Assembly: GCF_042649585.1 (NCBI RefSeq)
Contig: NZ_JBHRZM010000002.1
Span: 1-64,000, forward strand
Source of the DNA: Helicobacter_F equorum
Lineage (GTDB): Bacteria; Campylobacterota; Campylobacteria; Campylobacterales; Helicobacteraceae
Direction of reading: 5' to 3'
DNA: 64,000 nucleotides
The number at the start of each line of letters is the position of its first letter. Within the stretch, counting starts at the first letter, position 1. This document shows positions 1 to 8,539 of this stretch, piece by piece. The notes under the pieces were generated by a model. It was not told the DNA's origin and did no database searches. It was given only the letters and a program-made list of their open reading frames with translations. The translations under genes were made by a program, and so were the position numbers.

Positions 1-240
1 GGTATGGCGTATCAAAGAAATATTGTCTTTCAAAATGAAAGTCTCTAAAGTCTCCATAAATTTCTATGTTGCAATTGTCGTGTGAGAGATTCTATTAAAA
101 ATAATATGCTTATTATTGAGATGATATAAGAAGACAAGGCAAGAAACATAGAATAAAATAATTTACTTTTATAATCAATGCAGTAAAAACAATTGGATTC
201 TATGGAGTATGGAGATCTAGTAACTAGAGATGGGAGAGAA

Positions 241-318
241 TGGGGTGGGTGATGGGGCTCGAACCCACGACCCTCAGTGCCACAAACTGATGCTCTAACC
301 AACTGAGCTACACCCACC
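241..318 (-). tRNA. tRNA-His (GTG)
   Basis: The reverse strand folds as a full cloverleaf with anticodon GTG in a seven-base loop. The acceptor stem has the extra 5' G paired to C73 that marks histidine tRNAs, and the 3' CCA is encoded (241-243). It stands alone, a few bases from an assembly gap. Confidence 0.96.
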
Positions 319-339
319 ATAAGCACAAAAAATGGTCGG

Positions 340-406
340 NNNNNNNNNNNNNNNNNNNNNNNNNNNNNNNNNNNNNNNNNNNNNNNNNNNNNNNNNNNNN
401 NNNNNN
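340..406. other. Assembly gap (67 N)
   Basis: A run of 67 undetermined bases separates tRNA-His from the next contig end. The real length of missing DNA is unknown, so the layout of the first kilobase should not be trusted. The 240 bases to its left of the tRNA and the 240 to its right show no supported gene. Confidence 0.98.
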
Positions 407-652
407 CGTGGGTTGCTTATCGCTATGAAATATGTTCGTAAAGGGTGTGTGAATTTGGTATATACTAGTAAAATAATATGCAAAAGGCGGTAACTATGCT
501 AATCAATAGAGGCAGTAAAATAGGAATCCATAGAGTGACTAAGAAGGTTTGGATAGTGGTGGGTAAAAGCTAAATGGATTACGTAGCTACATGTAGCACA
601 TAAAGAAGTTGTGCTTTGTAGAATGTCAAGAGAATAGAGATTGAGAATCTAG

Positions 653-853
653 CTTTGTAAAGCAAAACTTGCACTAGATTCACTGCCTCAAGAAATAGAA
701 GAGCTTGAAAGGCATATTGCACTCTTAGAATCTGATCTAACAAATCCAGATAAATACCAAACTATAGGAATTACAGCCTTAGCAAATCAATTAGAGAATC
801 TAAAAGCCGATTTAGATGTGAAATTAGAGCAGTATTTTGCTTTGGAGCAATAG
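653..853 (+). pseudogene. C-terminal remnant of an ABC-F family ATPase
   Basis: An open stretch of about 66 codons, closed by TAG at 851-853, encodes a charged helix: LDSLPQEIEELERHI, then LESDLTNPDKYQ, then repeated leucines to the end. This pattern (xxLPxEIExLE..I..LE..L.DP..Y) is typical of the C-terminal coiled coil of Uup-type ABC-F proteins, which act on ribosomes or DNA. No ATPase domain precedes it. An in-frame stop lies just upstream at 650-652, and the sequence between the gap and this point shows no Walker motifs. It is most likely the tail of a deleted or decayed gene, or of one broken by the assembly gap. There is no start codon or ribosome binding site, so no protein is expected. 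Confidence 0.7.
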
Positions 854-920
854 GATTCTGGATTACACATTGCTAATCCAGAGAACAAGAAAATGACTTG
901 AATTTTAAGAGAGTTAGTAT

Positions 921-926
921 TATAAT
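921..926 (+). promoter_or_regulatory. Predicted -10 element of the sulfatase-like gene
   Basis: A perfect TATAAT lies 31 bases before the ATG at 957, with no clear -35 box, as usual in Helicobacter. A start point near 933 would give a leader of about 24 bases holding the ribosome binding site AAGAGG. Confidence 0.55.
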
Positions 927-956
927 CGTGCATTAGTTTACAAAAGAGGTATTTAC

Positions 957-2922
957 ATGTATAAAGATAAAGAAGACGCATTTACCCCCCCCCCCATTTA
1001 TATACATTTTATTAGAATTATGTAAAAGAATTTATGCATTTGTATTCACTCCATATAAGCTTTTAGACCCTAATATTTATCTGCTTTATCGCAATATTGC
1101 TATCTTTGCCTTGCTGAATATTTTTTTTCTTATCTTTGTTTTTACGCCATTTGCCGTATACAGTTCGGATGTGAGTCAATTTGATCCGAGTAGAAGTGTT
1201 GCTACACTAGGTGGATTATTTGGCTTTTTTCTCTTGTTTAGTTTTTTAAGTGTTTATATCACGAGCTTTTTTTATCGCACAAGACTGCTTAAATTTGGCA
1301 CATATGGTGTAAGTGTAATTTTATCTATAGGATTGGTTTATACATTTATTTTTAATTACAATATTGCTACGGGTGAAAGTTATTCTGAAATAGATAATTT
1401 TACTTTTAAAAATCCTCATGGTATACCGGTTCCTAAAGATTATTGGTATGATCTGGGTATATGTACAATCTTGTGTTTTTTAGTGTTGGTAATTTTCTTT
1501 AGACCTCGTTGGTTTTTGCGTATGTGGCAAATTCTGCTTATTACTCTTGTAATTATGTCAGGTTATTATATGGTGCTTATAAGTGACCGCATAAGTAATC
1601 ATTTATCTTTATCACAAAATCAGGTTAGTGGTGAATTACCATCTTTTCATGCTGAATTAGGTTCTTTTAGCAAAAACCACCCTAATGTACTTATTTTGCT
1701 TTCTGATGGCTTTAGTGGTTCTCACTTAGAGATCATTCTTGAACAATTTCCTAACTTCAAAAATGATTTTGAGGGGTTTGTTTATTATCCAAATACGATT
1801 TCTGTGGATGGACATACTACAAGAACAGCACATACAATATTAACTGGCTTTAAAACAAGCCCCATAAATAATCGTGATAAAAATTTACAAGCTTATTCAC
1901 AATATGCACATGATGAACTTATTAAGTTTTATAAAAAACTTAATAGTTTTAATTATGTTGTACATTCCTATAACATGCCACATATTGACGAAAAAGATTC
2001 AGATGAAAGTCTTAGAATCTATGCTGACCATGGTGTTGGGTATACACAATATTATATCAATCATACAGGCGTGAATGAATATATTCGTGCCATCAGATCA
2101 CAAAACGTTCCAATTGGTGAAATGAGTTCTATTGGGCTTTTCTATTTTTCACCATATACATTGCGTTCACGACTTATATATAAGCAATTTATATTTGGTA
2201 ATTATTCATGGATTTTTGGCGCCGATACACAGATTGGTACTTTCATAAATGCAGTCAAGCTTGCTTCGATCCTACCAAGTTTTGCACAAAATCTTGGTAT
2301 AGTACATGAAACAGAGGATAATAAACCCATATTTAAGTATATACATACATATCATACGCATTATCCATTTGCACTAGAGGCAAATGAATGTAAACCGCAG
2401 ATAAATCCATCAAGCATCCTACCCAATGAGTATGTACCATATATCAATAATCCAAATCATTATGACAATGAGGTGTGTGCGGTGCGAGAGTTTACTAAGA
2501 TCCTTGATTTTTTAAAACAAAATCAAATATACGATAACACAATGATTGTTTTTGTAAGTGATCATAGCTATAATGATCTTATTGCACATAAAAGCTTAAG
2601 TGGATACTCGTTAGGGAATAATCCAAATCCATTATTGCTTATTAAACCTTTTAAGTCTCATACTCCATTTGAGATCGATATGCGTCTTGTGAGTAATGCT
2701 GATGTTTATGGAATCTTGTGCGATAAGCTGGGGCTTACTTGTGAAGTTACAAATGTTTTGGAACACTATCCTAAACATAGGAGCCTTGTTCATACATTAA
2801 ATGTGCACTGGAGTGAAGAATCAAGAAATGCCAATAGTTTATTGTTTGAGAAAATATGGCGTATTGATGACAATGTATTAGATCCTAATAATTGGCATGA
2901 AATTACTCAAGAAATTAAATAA
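957..2922 (+). CDS. Phase-variable sulfatase-fold membrane enzyme, currently frameshifted (OFF)
   Basis: This is a membrane-anchored enzyme of the alkaline phosphatase/sulfatase superfamily, the fold of LPS phosphoethanolamine and glycerophosphate transferases. The best start is ATG 957, with AAGAGG just upstream. The reading frame meets an 11-C tract at 985-995 and then a stop at 1023-1025. With 10 or 13 C it reads through TPPPF into the long frame at 1111-2922, giving about 654 residues. The N-terminal third has several membrane segments. The periplasmic part begins near HPNVLILLSDG, has a Thr-rich segment (DGHTTRTAHTILTG) likely holding the nucleophile, and near its end VSDH, a metal-binding motif. 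No substrate can be assigned. Translation from the internal TTG at 1111 is possible but lacks a good ribosome site. Confidence 0.82.
985..995 (+). repeat. Poly-C contingency tract (11 C), OFF
   Basis: Eleven consecutive C lie ten codons after ATG 957. Slippage to 10 or 13 C would restore the frame of the sulfatase-like gene; the present length gives a 22-codon peptide. Confidence 0.9.
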
Positions 2923-2972
2923 TGTTCTTATTAGAATATGGTATATATAAGTTACAAAAGAGAATGCAAAGT

Positions 2973-3250
2973 GATGAAATATTTGTTTTTTGATATGTTT
3001 GTGTAGTGTGCTTGGTGCAGTGGATTATGCGACTTTGAGTGATTCTAAGATATATCAGAAATGGCTTAAAGATGTGCAAAGTTGGTGCATTAGCACCAAC
3101 TTTGCAAGATACAAGACGTCAAGAGATCATTACTGAATCTCGTGAAGCGTTTATAAATAATAGCAAAGATTATAAGTGGCGCAAATCTTGAAAGTATCAA
3201 GCACAAATGCAATGTATTAATGCATAGTAAAGATTCTGATGCGCTAAGAG
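2973..3250 (+). pseudogene. Decayed small secreted-protein gene
   Basis: A short gene seems to start with ATG 2977 and a hydrophobic leader, but a stop follows after ten codons. One frame over, the peptide continues as LGAVDYATLSDSKIYQKWLK. After a second shift it continues as GALAPTLQDTRRQEIITES to a TGA. Pieced together these suggest a small exported protein of about 85 residues with at least two frameshifts. I do not recognise the family with confidence. The rest of 2923-3397 holds no other gene signal apart from a perfect hairpin inside this remnant. Confidence 0.35.
3075..3106. repeat. Perfect 14-bp inverted repeat with 4-base loop
   Basis: The arms TGCAAAGTTGGTGC (3075-3088) and GCACCAACTTTGCA (3093-3106) are fully complementary around ATTA. 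No T-run follows on either strand, so it is not a standard terminator. It sits inside a decayed coding remnant. Confidence 0.8.
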
Positions 3251-3397
3251 TTGTGAGAGTATCCGTATTGTTATAGAGCAGTATGGCGACAATAGATTGT
3301 AAGCTTGGTTTTGGAGTTTGTAGTAGTAAGGATAAAGCACAAACAATATACCACGCAAATAGCATATCTCTCTTATCTCCCAACACTTAGCGTATTA

Positions 3398-3403
3398 TAT
3401 AAT
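3398..3403 (+). promoter_or_regulatory. Predicted -10 element of the sodium symporter gene
   Basis: TATAAT lies 53 bases upstream of the ATG at 3456, in AT-rich DNA with no clear -35 box. Confidence 0.5.
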
Positions 3404-3455
3404 CTTGGTTACAATGCCATTTTTGTATTTTCTCACTCTACTTTCAAGGGAAAAC

Positions 3456-4874
3456 ATGACAACATTTTCTAAAATTGGTTTTATTATGGCGACACTTGGT
3501 AGCTCCATTGGTTTGGGGCATATTTGGCGGTTTCCTACTATGGCTGGGCAAAATGGTGGTGCAGTATTTATTATGCTTTTTGTATTTATATCTGTGGTTA
3601 TTGGTGTGTCTATGCTAGTGGCTGAAATGCTTATGGGTAATCGCACACACAAAAATGCACAAGATGCATTTTATGAACTTGATGAAACTAAACATAAGCG
3701 ATGGCATTATGCTGGGCTTACTGTGATTGGCGGTCCTCTTATTCTTACATTTTATGGTGTAATTTTGGGTTGGGTATGTTATTACTTGGCATCTGTAAGT
3801 CTCCATCTCCCCTCAAATATGGCGGAGAGTAAAGTAGTTTTTGGCACACTTACACAGAATTTTTGGGCACAGATTCTAAGTTTTGGCGTGGTGATGGCGC
3901 TTACAGCGTATTTTGTTGCAAAAGGCATAAAGAGTGGCATCGAAAAACTTAACTTTATTCTTATGCCTTTATTGTTTGTCATTTTTATAGGTTTGTTGAT
4001 ATATGCGATAAGTATGGATAGCTTTGGAAAGAGTGTAAATTTTATGTTTGCTTCAGGTTTTGATTTTAAGAGCATACAAGATCATGGATTGATAGAATCT
4101 GGCAAACAGCTTTTTAGCTTTTTGTTTGATAAGATTACTCCGAGTGTGCTTGTAGATTCTATGGGGCAGGTATTTTTTTCCCTATCTCTTGGCGTTGGTA
4201 TCGTGATTACCTATGCCGCCTTTACACAAAAAAATCAAAATCTCTTTTATGCTGCATTGTGGGTGCTCATCCCCGGTATTGTGATTTCCATCATTGCAGG
4301 TCTTACGATTTTTACCTTTGTGTTTGAATATGGTAGCGCAAGTGATGTAGGGGCTGGAACTGGATTGGTGTTTATTACTCTCCCTGTAATGTTTGAAAAA
4401 ATGGGCACGGCAGGGATTATAATTTGTATGTTGTTTATGATAGGTTTGGGTTTTGCAGGTCTTTCTAGCACAATTTCGCTTCTTGAGCCATCTATCAAGT
4501 GGCTTGAGGATAAAACTGGTAAAAATAGAGTGTTTCTTTCATGGAGCTTGAGTGTGCTTATTTTTATTGTAGGAAGTATGTTGATACTCTCTCTTAATGA
4601 AAATCACAAGGAACTACAGATTGTAGGCAAGAGCTTGTTTGATTGGGCTGATTGGATTAGCGCTAATGTGATTATGACATTTGGAGGAATTGCTGCTTGT
4701 GTATTTGTGGGCTATGCGATCAAAAAAGAGCATTTGCGAGAATGGACAAAGGACTATTTTGGTCCCGTTATGTTTGAATTCTGGCTTTTTGCCATTAGGG
4801 TTTTAGCTCCGATTATGGTATTGGCAATTTTTGTGTATGAAGTTGTGAATTTTGTGTGGAAATTACATGCGTGA
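3456..4874 (+). CDS. Neurotransmitter:sodium symporter (NSS/SNF) family transporter
   Basis: This is an inner-membrane sodium-coupled symporter of the LeuT-fold NSS family; bacterial members take up amino acids or related amines. The family signature GSSIGLGHIWRFP followed by a Gly-rich turn (QNGGAVF) lies at residues 15-38 in the first membrane helix, where sodium and substrate bind. About 11-12 hydrophobic segments fill the 472 residues. ATG 3456 was chosen because AAGGG precedes it by five bases and the protein then starts with the usual short charged tail; an ATG 17 codons upstream lacks such a site. It is monocistronic. The substrate cannot be read from sequence. H. pylori carries a pair of such genes; only one copy is seen here. 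Confidence 0.93.
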   Translation: MTTFSKIGFIMATLGSSIGLGHIWRFPTMAGQNGGAVFIMLFVFISVVIGVSMLVAEMLMGNRTHKNAQDAFYELDETKHKRWHYAGLTVIGGPLILTFYGVILGWVCYYLASVSLHLPSNMAESKVVFGTLTQNFWAQILSFGVVMALTAYFVAKGIKSGIEKLNFILMPLLFVIFIGLLIYAISMDSFGKSVNFMFASGFDFKSIQDHGLIESGKQLFSFLFDKITPSVLVDSMGQVFFSLSLGVGIVITYAAFTQKNQNLFYAALWVLIPGIVISIIAGLTIFTFVFEYGSASDVGAGTGLVFITLPVMFEKMGTAGIIICMLFMIGLGFAGLSSTISLLEPSIKWLEDKTGKNRVFLSWSLSVLIFIVGSMLILSLNENHKELQIVGKSLFDWADWISANVIMTFGGIAACVFVGYAIKKEHLREWTKDYFGPVMFEFWLFAIRVLAPIMVLAIFVYEVVNFVWKLHA

Positions 4875-5139
4875 TGCATTAGAAACTTATATTCTGGTTT
4901 CTAGTGTATGTGTTTTTAGTAGTTATTCTTTATTTTTCTGTTTTTTAGCGATTATAATTAGTTAGCTTTCCAAAGATTAATTATGCTTACTTCAAAATAT
5001 TCTCGTGATTTCAATTGCATCTAGGCTGTATTAATGCAAATCCAATGCTTCTTGATCTCCTCTAGAGATGAGACTTGTATTTTTCCATACAAAGATGTGG
5101 GTTAAATGTTTGTGTGTGAGTGGGTATGATTGACTTCTT

Positions 5140-5177
5140 GAAAACAAGGAATCACTAGTTTGTGATTCCTTGTTTTC
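5140..5177. terminator. Long hairpin at the end of the GT-C gene
   Basis: A perfect 16-bp inverted repeat (5140-5155 and 5162-5177) with a six-base loop covers the stop codon of the leftward gene ending at 5155. No T-run follows on the minus strand, so it may stabilise the 3' end of the mRNA or act as a weak terminator rather than a standard intrinsic one. Confidence 0.55.
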
Positions 5178-6675
5178 GTGATAAGACTATAAGTAGGGAT
5201 CCTGTATCTGCATAGATCGTTGCTTTTTCATCGATACCGAGTGCTAAATCCTTAAGTTGATTCTCCCAAGGTTCTTTTGGAAAATGGCTTGCAAGAATCC
5301 ATATAGTTTCACAGTTAGAAGTGTTTTGGAGAAGTTGTTGGAAGGATGCGAGATCAGAATCAAATACGGTATATGGGATTGTAAGATTGTCAAGTCGTGT
5401 ATAATAGTCAAATGCTCGTTCAGATGCCTTATATACCAGCACACAACCTTTCGGATTTAATTGTGTCGCGATTTGTTCGATAAAAGTATGGGTTTGTTGT
5501 ATGTGATGCGTATTAGCACTCATCACTCGTATGTGCCGATAGAGTGCAGGGAGTAAAAATATAACAATAAGACTTAGCGTGCTTACAACTCTGTATACTC
5601 TGATGTGTTTGATTCGTGCATAGATATCCCCCCCCCCTAAGGCACATATTAAAAAAAATATACTTGACATATAAAGCGAGAGCCTACCACCTATAATTCC
5701 ATCATGTCCAAATGGGTAGATGTGCATTAGAGAAAGTCCTACATAGATACCAAGCATACTTAGAATAGTTACAAAAAGATCTTCTCGTATCTTGTATAGG
5801 GCATAGAGTCCTACACAAGAAAGAAACATATAAAAGGGTATTATAAAACCTCTAGCAAATGGTGTAAATCCAAGGTAGATGTCCAAAAGGGTATTTTTAA
5901 TGTAGGCTGGATATTCCAAGGGATTGTATGGTAGAAAAAAAGGTGCCCAATACTCGTAAAATCCTCCAACAGCTTGATATCGTATATAAAAAACATAATA
6001 GAACCAAAAGAAAATTAAAAGTGTTAAGAAATATGGAATATTTCCATAGATAAAAGTTCTTAAATTAGATTTATTTTGCCATATATAACCAATCACACAC
6101 GCACATGTGATAAATATGCTTGTATGAGAAAAGAGTATTGCTATGAGGCTTATGAATATAAACTTTGGCAAAGCAGTACATTGTATATACAAATATAGGA
6201 GCAAAAAACCTAAAAATGCTTCGATACCATATTGTTTAAACTCTGTGCTGTAATGCAAGAGTCCCAAAGAACCACACACAAGTAAGACAAAAAATGTTTG
6301 CGTAAAGGAATCGTGAAGTGTTTTTGAAATTTTAAAAGCCAAAAATAATGTGCCCAATGAAGAAACAAATGGCAAAAAATATAAGACATATTCATTTGCA
6401 CCAAAAATTTCGTATAGGGATTTTGTCCAAAGCAAGAATCCAAGAGGCACACTTTGTGTGAAAGGTAGGGGAGCAAAAAATATTTCTTGCCAAGTTGTAT
6501 GTGTAATAGAAAACGTTAGGGAGGCTTCATCAAGCCATAAATCTTTATGAAATATGTATTGATAGATTCTAGTACATACACTCGAAAATAAGGCGAGTAT
6601 AATTAACAATTGATAGATCGTAATTGGTTTTGTGTGGTTTCCTAATAATTTTGTATCAGGGTTGAATACTTGCAT
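5155..6675 (-). CDS. Phase-variable GT-C (GT39/ArnT-like) glycosyltransferase, in frame (ON)
   Basis: This is a multi-spanning inner-membrane glycosyltransferase that should use a polyprenyl-phosphate sugar on the periplasmic side. After the first membrane helix, the loop motif DLWLDEASL puts an acidic pair at Asp49-Glu50, the catalytic signature of GT39/ArnT-like GT-C enzymes. About ten further membrane helices follow, then a soluble C-terminal domain of about 120 residues. Ten G on the coding strand (5628-5637) encode three glycines near residue 347, and a change of one base would truncate the protein there. The ATG overlaps the last 20 bases of ugd, so the two are co-transcribed and probably translationally coupled. 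Acceptor and sugar are unknown. Confidence 0.85.
   Translation of the reverse strand: MQVFNPDTKLLGNHTKPITIYQLLIILALFSSVCTRIYQYIFHKDLWLDEASLTFSITHTTWQEIFFAPLPFTQSVPLGFLLWTKSLYEIFGANEYVLYFLPFVSSLGTLFLAFKISKTLHDSFTQTFFVLLVCGSLGLLHYSTEFKQYGIEAFLGFLLLYLYIQCTALPKFIFISLIAILFSHTSIFITCACVIGYIWQNKSNLRTFIYGNIPYFLTLLIFFWFYYVFYIRYQAVGGFYEYWAPFFLPYNPLEYPAYIKNTLLDIYLGFTPFARGFIIPFYMFLSCVGLYALYKIREDLFVTILSMLGIYVGLSLMHIYPFGHDGIIGGRLSLYMSSIFFLICALGGGDIYARIKHIRVYRVVSTLSLIVIFLLPALYRHIRVMSANTHHIQQTHTFIEQIATQLNPKGCVLVYKASERAFDYYTRLDNLTIPYTVFDSDLASFQQLLQNTSNCETIWILASHFPKEPWENQLKDLALGIDEKATIYADTGSLLIVLSRKQGITN
5628..5637 (-). repeat. Poly-G contingency tract (10 G), ON
   Basis: Ten C on the plus strand read as ten G in the GT-C coding strand, giving Gly-Gly-Gly in frame inside a membrane segment. 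Nine or eleven bases would frameshift the last third of the protein. Confidence 0.88.
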
Positions 6676-7999
6676 TTCTTACTCCTATTTGGTGATACTC
6701 AAAGCCTTTAGATTCTAAATGTAGCGTGTGGTAGATATTGCGTCCATCAAAGATAATAGGACTTTTTAGTAATTTTGCTATTTCTTCAAAATCTGGGCTC
6801 CTAAACTCTCTCCACTCTGTTACAAGCACCATTGCATCACAATCTTTAAGCGCCTCATATTTGCCTGCCGTAAATGTAATATGTTCTAGTATGTCGCTAA
6901 GATAAAACTTCGCTTGTTCTATGGCTTTTGGATCATAAGCCTGTATATGAGCACCACGCTTCACAAGCTCTCGTATAAGCACCAACGCACTTGCTTCACG
7001 CATATCATCGGTTTCTGGCTTAAAGGCTAATCCCCATATACCAAATTTTTTAGCCGATAAATCTTTGCCAAAACGCGCACATATCTTTTCTACCAAAAGC
7101 ATTTTTTGTGCTGCATTGACTGAATCAATAGCTTGTAATATTTGTGGTGTGTAGCCAAAATCTAGCGCAACTTTTTCTAGGGCTTTGACATCTTTGGGAA
7201 AACAGCTTCCACCATATCCACACCCTGGATAGATAAAGCTATACCCGATACGTGAATCTGATCCTATGCCAAGTCGCACATCATTGATATTGGCACCCAC
7301 TCGCTCACAGATTTGACTCATTTCATTGATAAAACTAATTTTGGTTGCAAGCATCGCATTTGCGGCATATTTTGTCATTTCAGCAGATTCTATACCCATG
7401 GCAATGAATCTATCACTTTTTACAAGAAATGGTGCATAAAGAGCTTTCATAATCTCTAAAGCCTTAGGAGAATCCGCACCTACTACAACTCTATCAGGGC
7501 TCATAAAATCCTTTATTGCCACGCCTTCTTTTAAGAATTCAGGGTTGCTTACTACATCAAAATTTTCTTGTATTCCGCGTTTTTGTAGCTCTTGTGCAAT
7601 GATTTGACGCACTTTTGTGGCAGTGCCCACAGGCACGGTGGATTTATCCACGATTACTGCATAATTTGTGAGATGCGCCCCTATATCTTTTGCCACGGCA
7701 CAGACATAGCGTAGATCAGCGCTACCATCTTCGCCCATAGGAGTGCCTACCGCAATAAAAATTACCTCGGCATTACTTAATGATTGTGCTTTGTCTGTGC
7801 TAAAGCGTAGAGTGCCTTTTTTGTGATTTTCTAGCACCATGGATTCTAATCCCGGTTCATAGATTGGAATAATACCTTTTTGGAGATTTGTAATTTTTGT
7901 AGAATCTACATCAAGGCAGATGACATCATTACCCATTTGGGCAAAACATGCCCCAGCTACAAGTCCTACATAGCCACTACCAACAATCGTTACGTGCAT
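6656..7999 (-). CDS. ugd: UDP-glucose 6-dehydrogenase
   Basis: This cytoplasmic enzyme oxidises UDP-glucose twice with NAD+ to UDP-glucuronate, a donor or precursor for acidic surface sugars. The N-terminal Rossmann motif GSGYVG is at residues 7-12. The catalytic segment GYGGSCFPKD has its cysteine at 266, and NPEFLKEG (152-159) and the central helix around Lys210 are intact. The length of 447 residues is normal. AGGAAG lies just before the ATG at 7999. It is the first gene of a two-gene leftward operon with the GT-C glycosyltransferase, which hints that glucuronate or a derivative enters the glycan built by this region. GDP-mannose dehydrogenases share the fold, but the motifs fit UDP-glucose dehydrogenase better. 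Confidence 0.95.
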   Translation of the reverse strand: MHVTIVGSGYVGLVAGACFAQMGNDVICLDVDSTKITNLQKGIIPIYEPGLESMVLENHKKGTLRFSTDKAQSLSNAEVIFIAVGTPMGEDGSADLRYVCAVAKDIGAHLTNYAVIVDKSTVPVGTATKVRQIIAQELQKRGIQENFDVVSNPEFLKEGVAIKDFMSPDRVVVGADSPKALEIMKALYAPFLVKSDRFIAMGIESAEMTKYAANAMLATKISFINEMSQICERVGANINDVRLGIGSDSRIGYSFIYPGCGYGGSCFPKDVKALEKVALDFGYTPQILQAIDSVNAAQKMLLVEKICARFGKDLSAKKFGIWGLAFKPETDDMREASALVLIRELVKRGAHIQAYDPKAIEQAKFYLSDILEHITFTAGKYEALKDCDAMVLVTEWREFRSPDFEEIAKLLKSPIIFDGRNIYHTLHLESKGFEYHQIGVRNASIQP

Positions 8000-8035
8000 A
8001 CACTTCCTTTAGGGATTTAGATTCTAAAAAGCGGA

Positions 8036-8041
8036 ATTGTA
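8036..8041 (-). promoter_or_regulatory. Predicted -10 element of ugd
   Basis: The minus strand reads GCTACAATTCC, a TACAAT box 37 bases upstream of the ugd ATG. It follows AT-rich sequence without a -35 match. Confidence 0.45.
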
Positions 8042-8163
8042 GCACATATAAGCTTAAGCTCGTTTATGCGAGGTTTTCTACACTCTTTTTGAGTTCCCCA
8101 AAATTATTTTTGATAATAAGATATGCCATGCACATTTTGAGAAGTTGTGAGATTATGTTTGGC

Positions 8164-8530
8164 AAAATCTAGAATTTTTTTATATATTCATTGATGATTG
8201 TGGGATCTTTGCTCATCACATCGCTATGATTGATAAGTTTTTGGGTAGTTTCAAAACTTTTATTTAGAGATATTTTCAAAAGTATCAGTCCTGGTGTTTG
8301 CATCATTGGCGTGAAAGCAGATTTTCTACATTTTCTTTATTTTCTATGATTACTCATTACTTTCGTTGATATCTGTTTAAGCACTTTTGACTTTTTATGT
8401 ATGGTTTTTACTACGGCTTTTATGCACACCTTATAATCATCAATAAGTGCGAGAATCTTACTATTTTCTGTGCTATATGAAGTATTGAGCTTGATTTTGA
8501 AGTCAGTGTGATAGATTTTAATTCTTTAGC
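8164..8530 (-). pseudogene. Decayed coding remnant, unrecognised
   Basis: The minus strand of this gap between two operons holds protein-like stretches split by frameshifts. One reads KIYHTDFKIKLNTS then SKILALIDDYKVCIKAVVKT. A later one reads MQTPGLILLKISLNKSFETT and ends SKDPTIINEYIKKF before TAG. The base composition matches the surrounding genes. No family is recognised. The rest of 8000-8539 shows only the ugd leader. Confidence 0.4.
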
Positions 8531-8539
8531 AATGATTTT

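Noticed and set aside
1..57. Possible edge genes: a minus-strand ATG at 57 running off the left edge, and a plus-strand tail ending TAA at 46-48
   Set aside because: Both are under 20 codons, lack a good ribosome site or a recognisable motif, and contradict each other.
45..483. Minus-strand frames across tRNA-His and the N run
   Set aside because: They are translations of a tRNA and of undetermined bases; the GVAQLVRA peptide is a known tRNA artefact.
5244..6550. Frames opposite or shifted within the GT-C gene
   Set aside because: They overlap a gene with clear family motifs and show none themselves.
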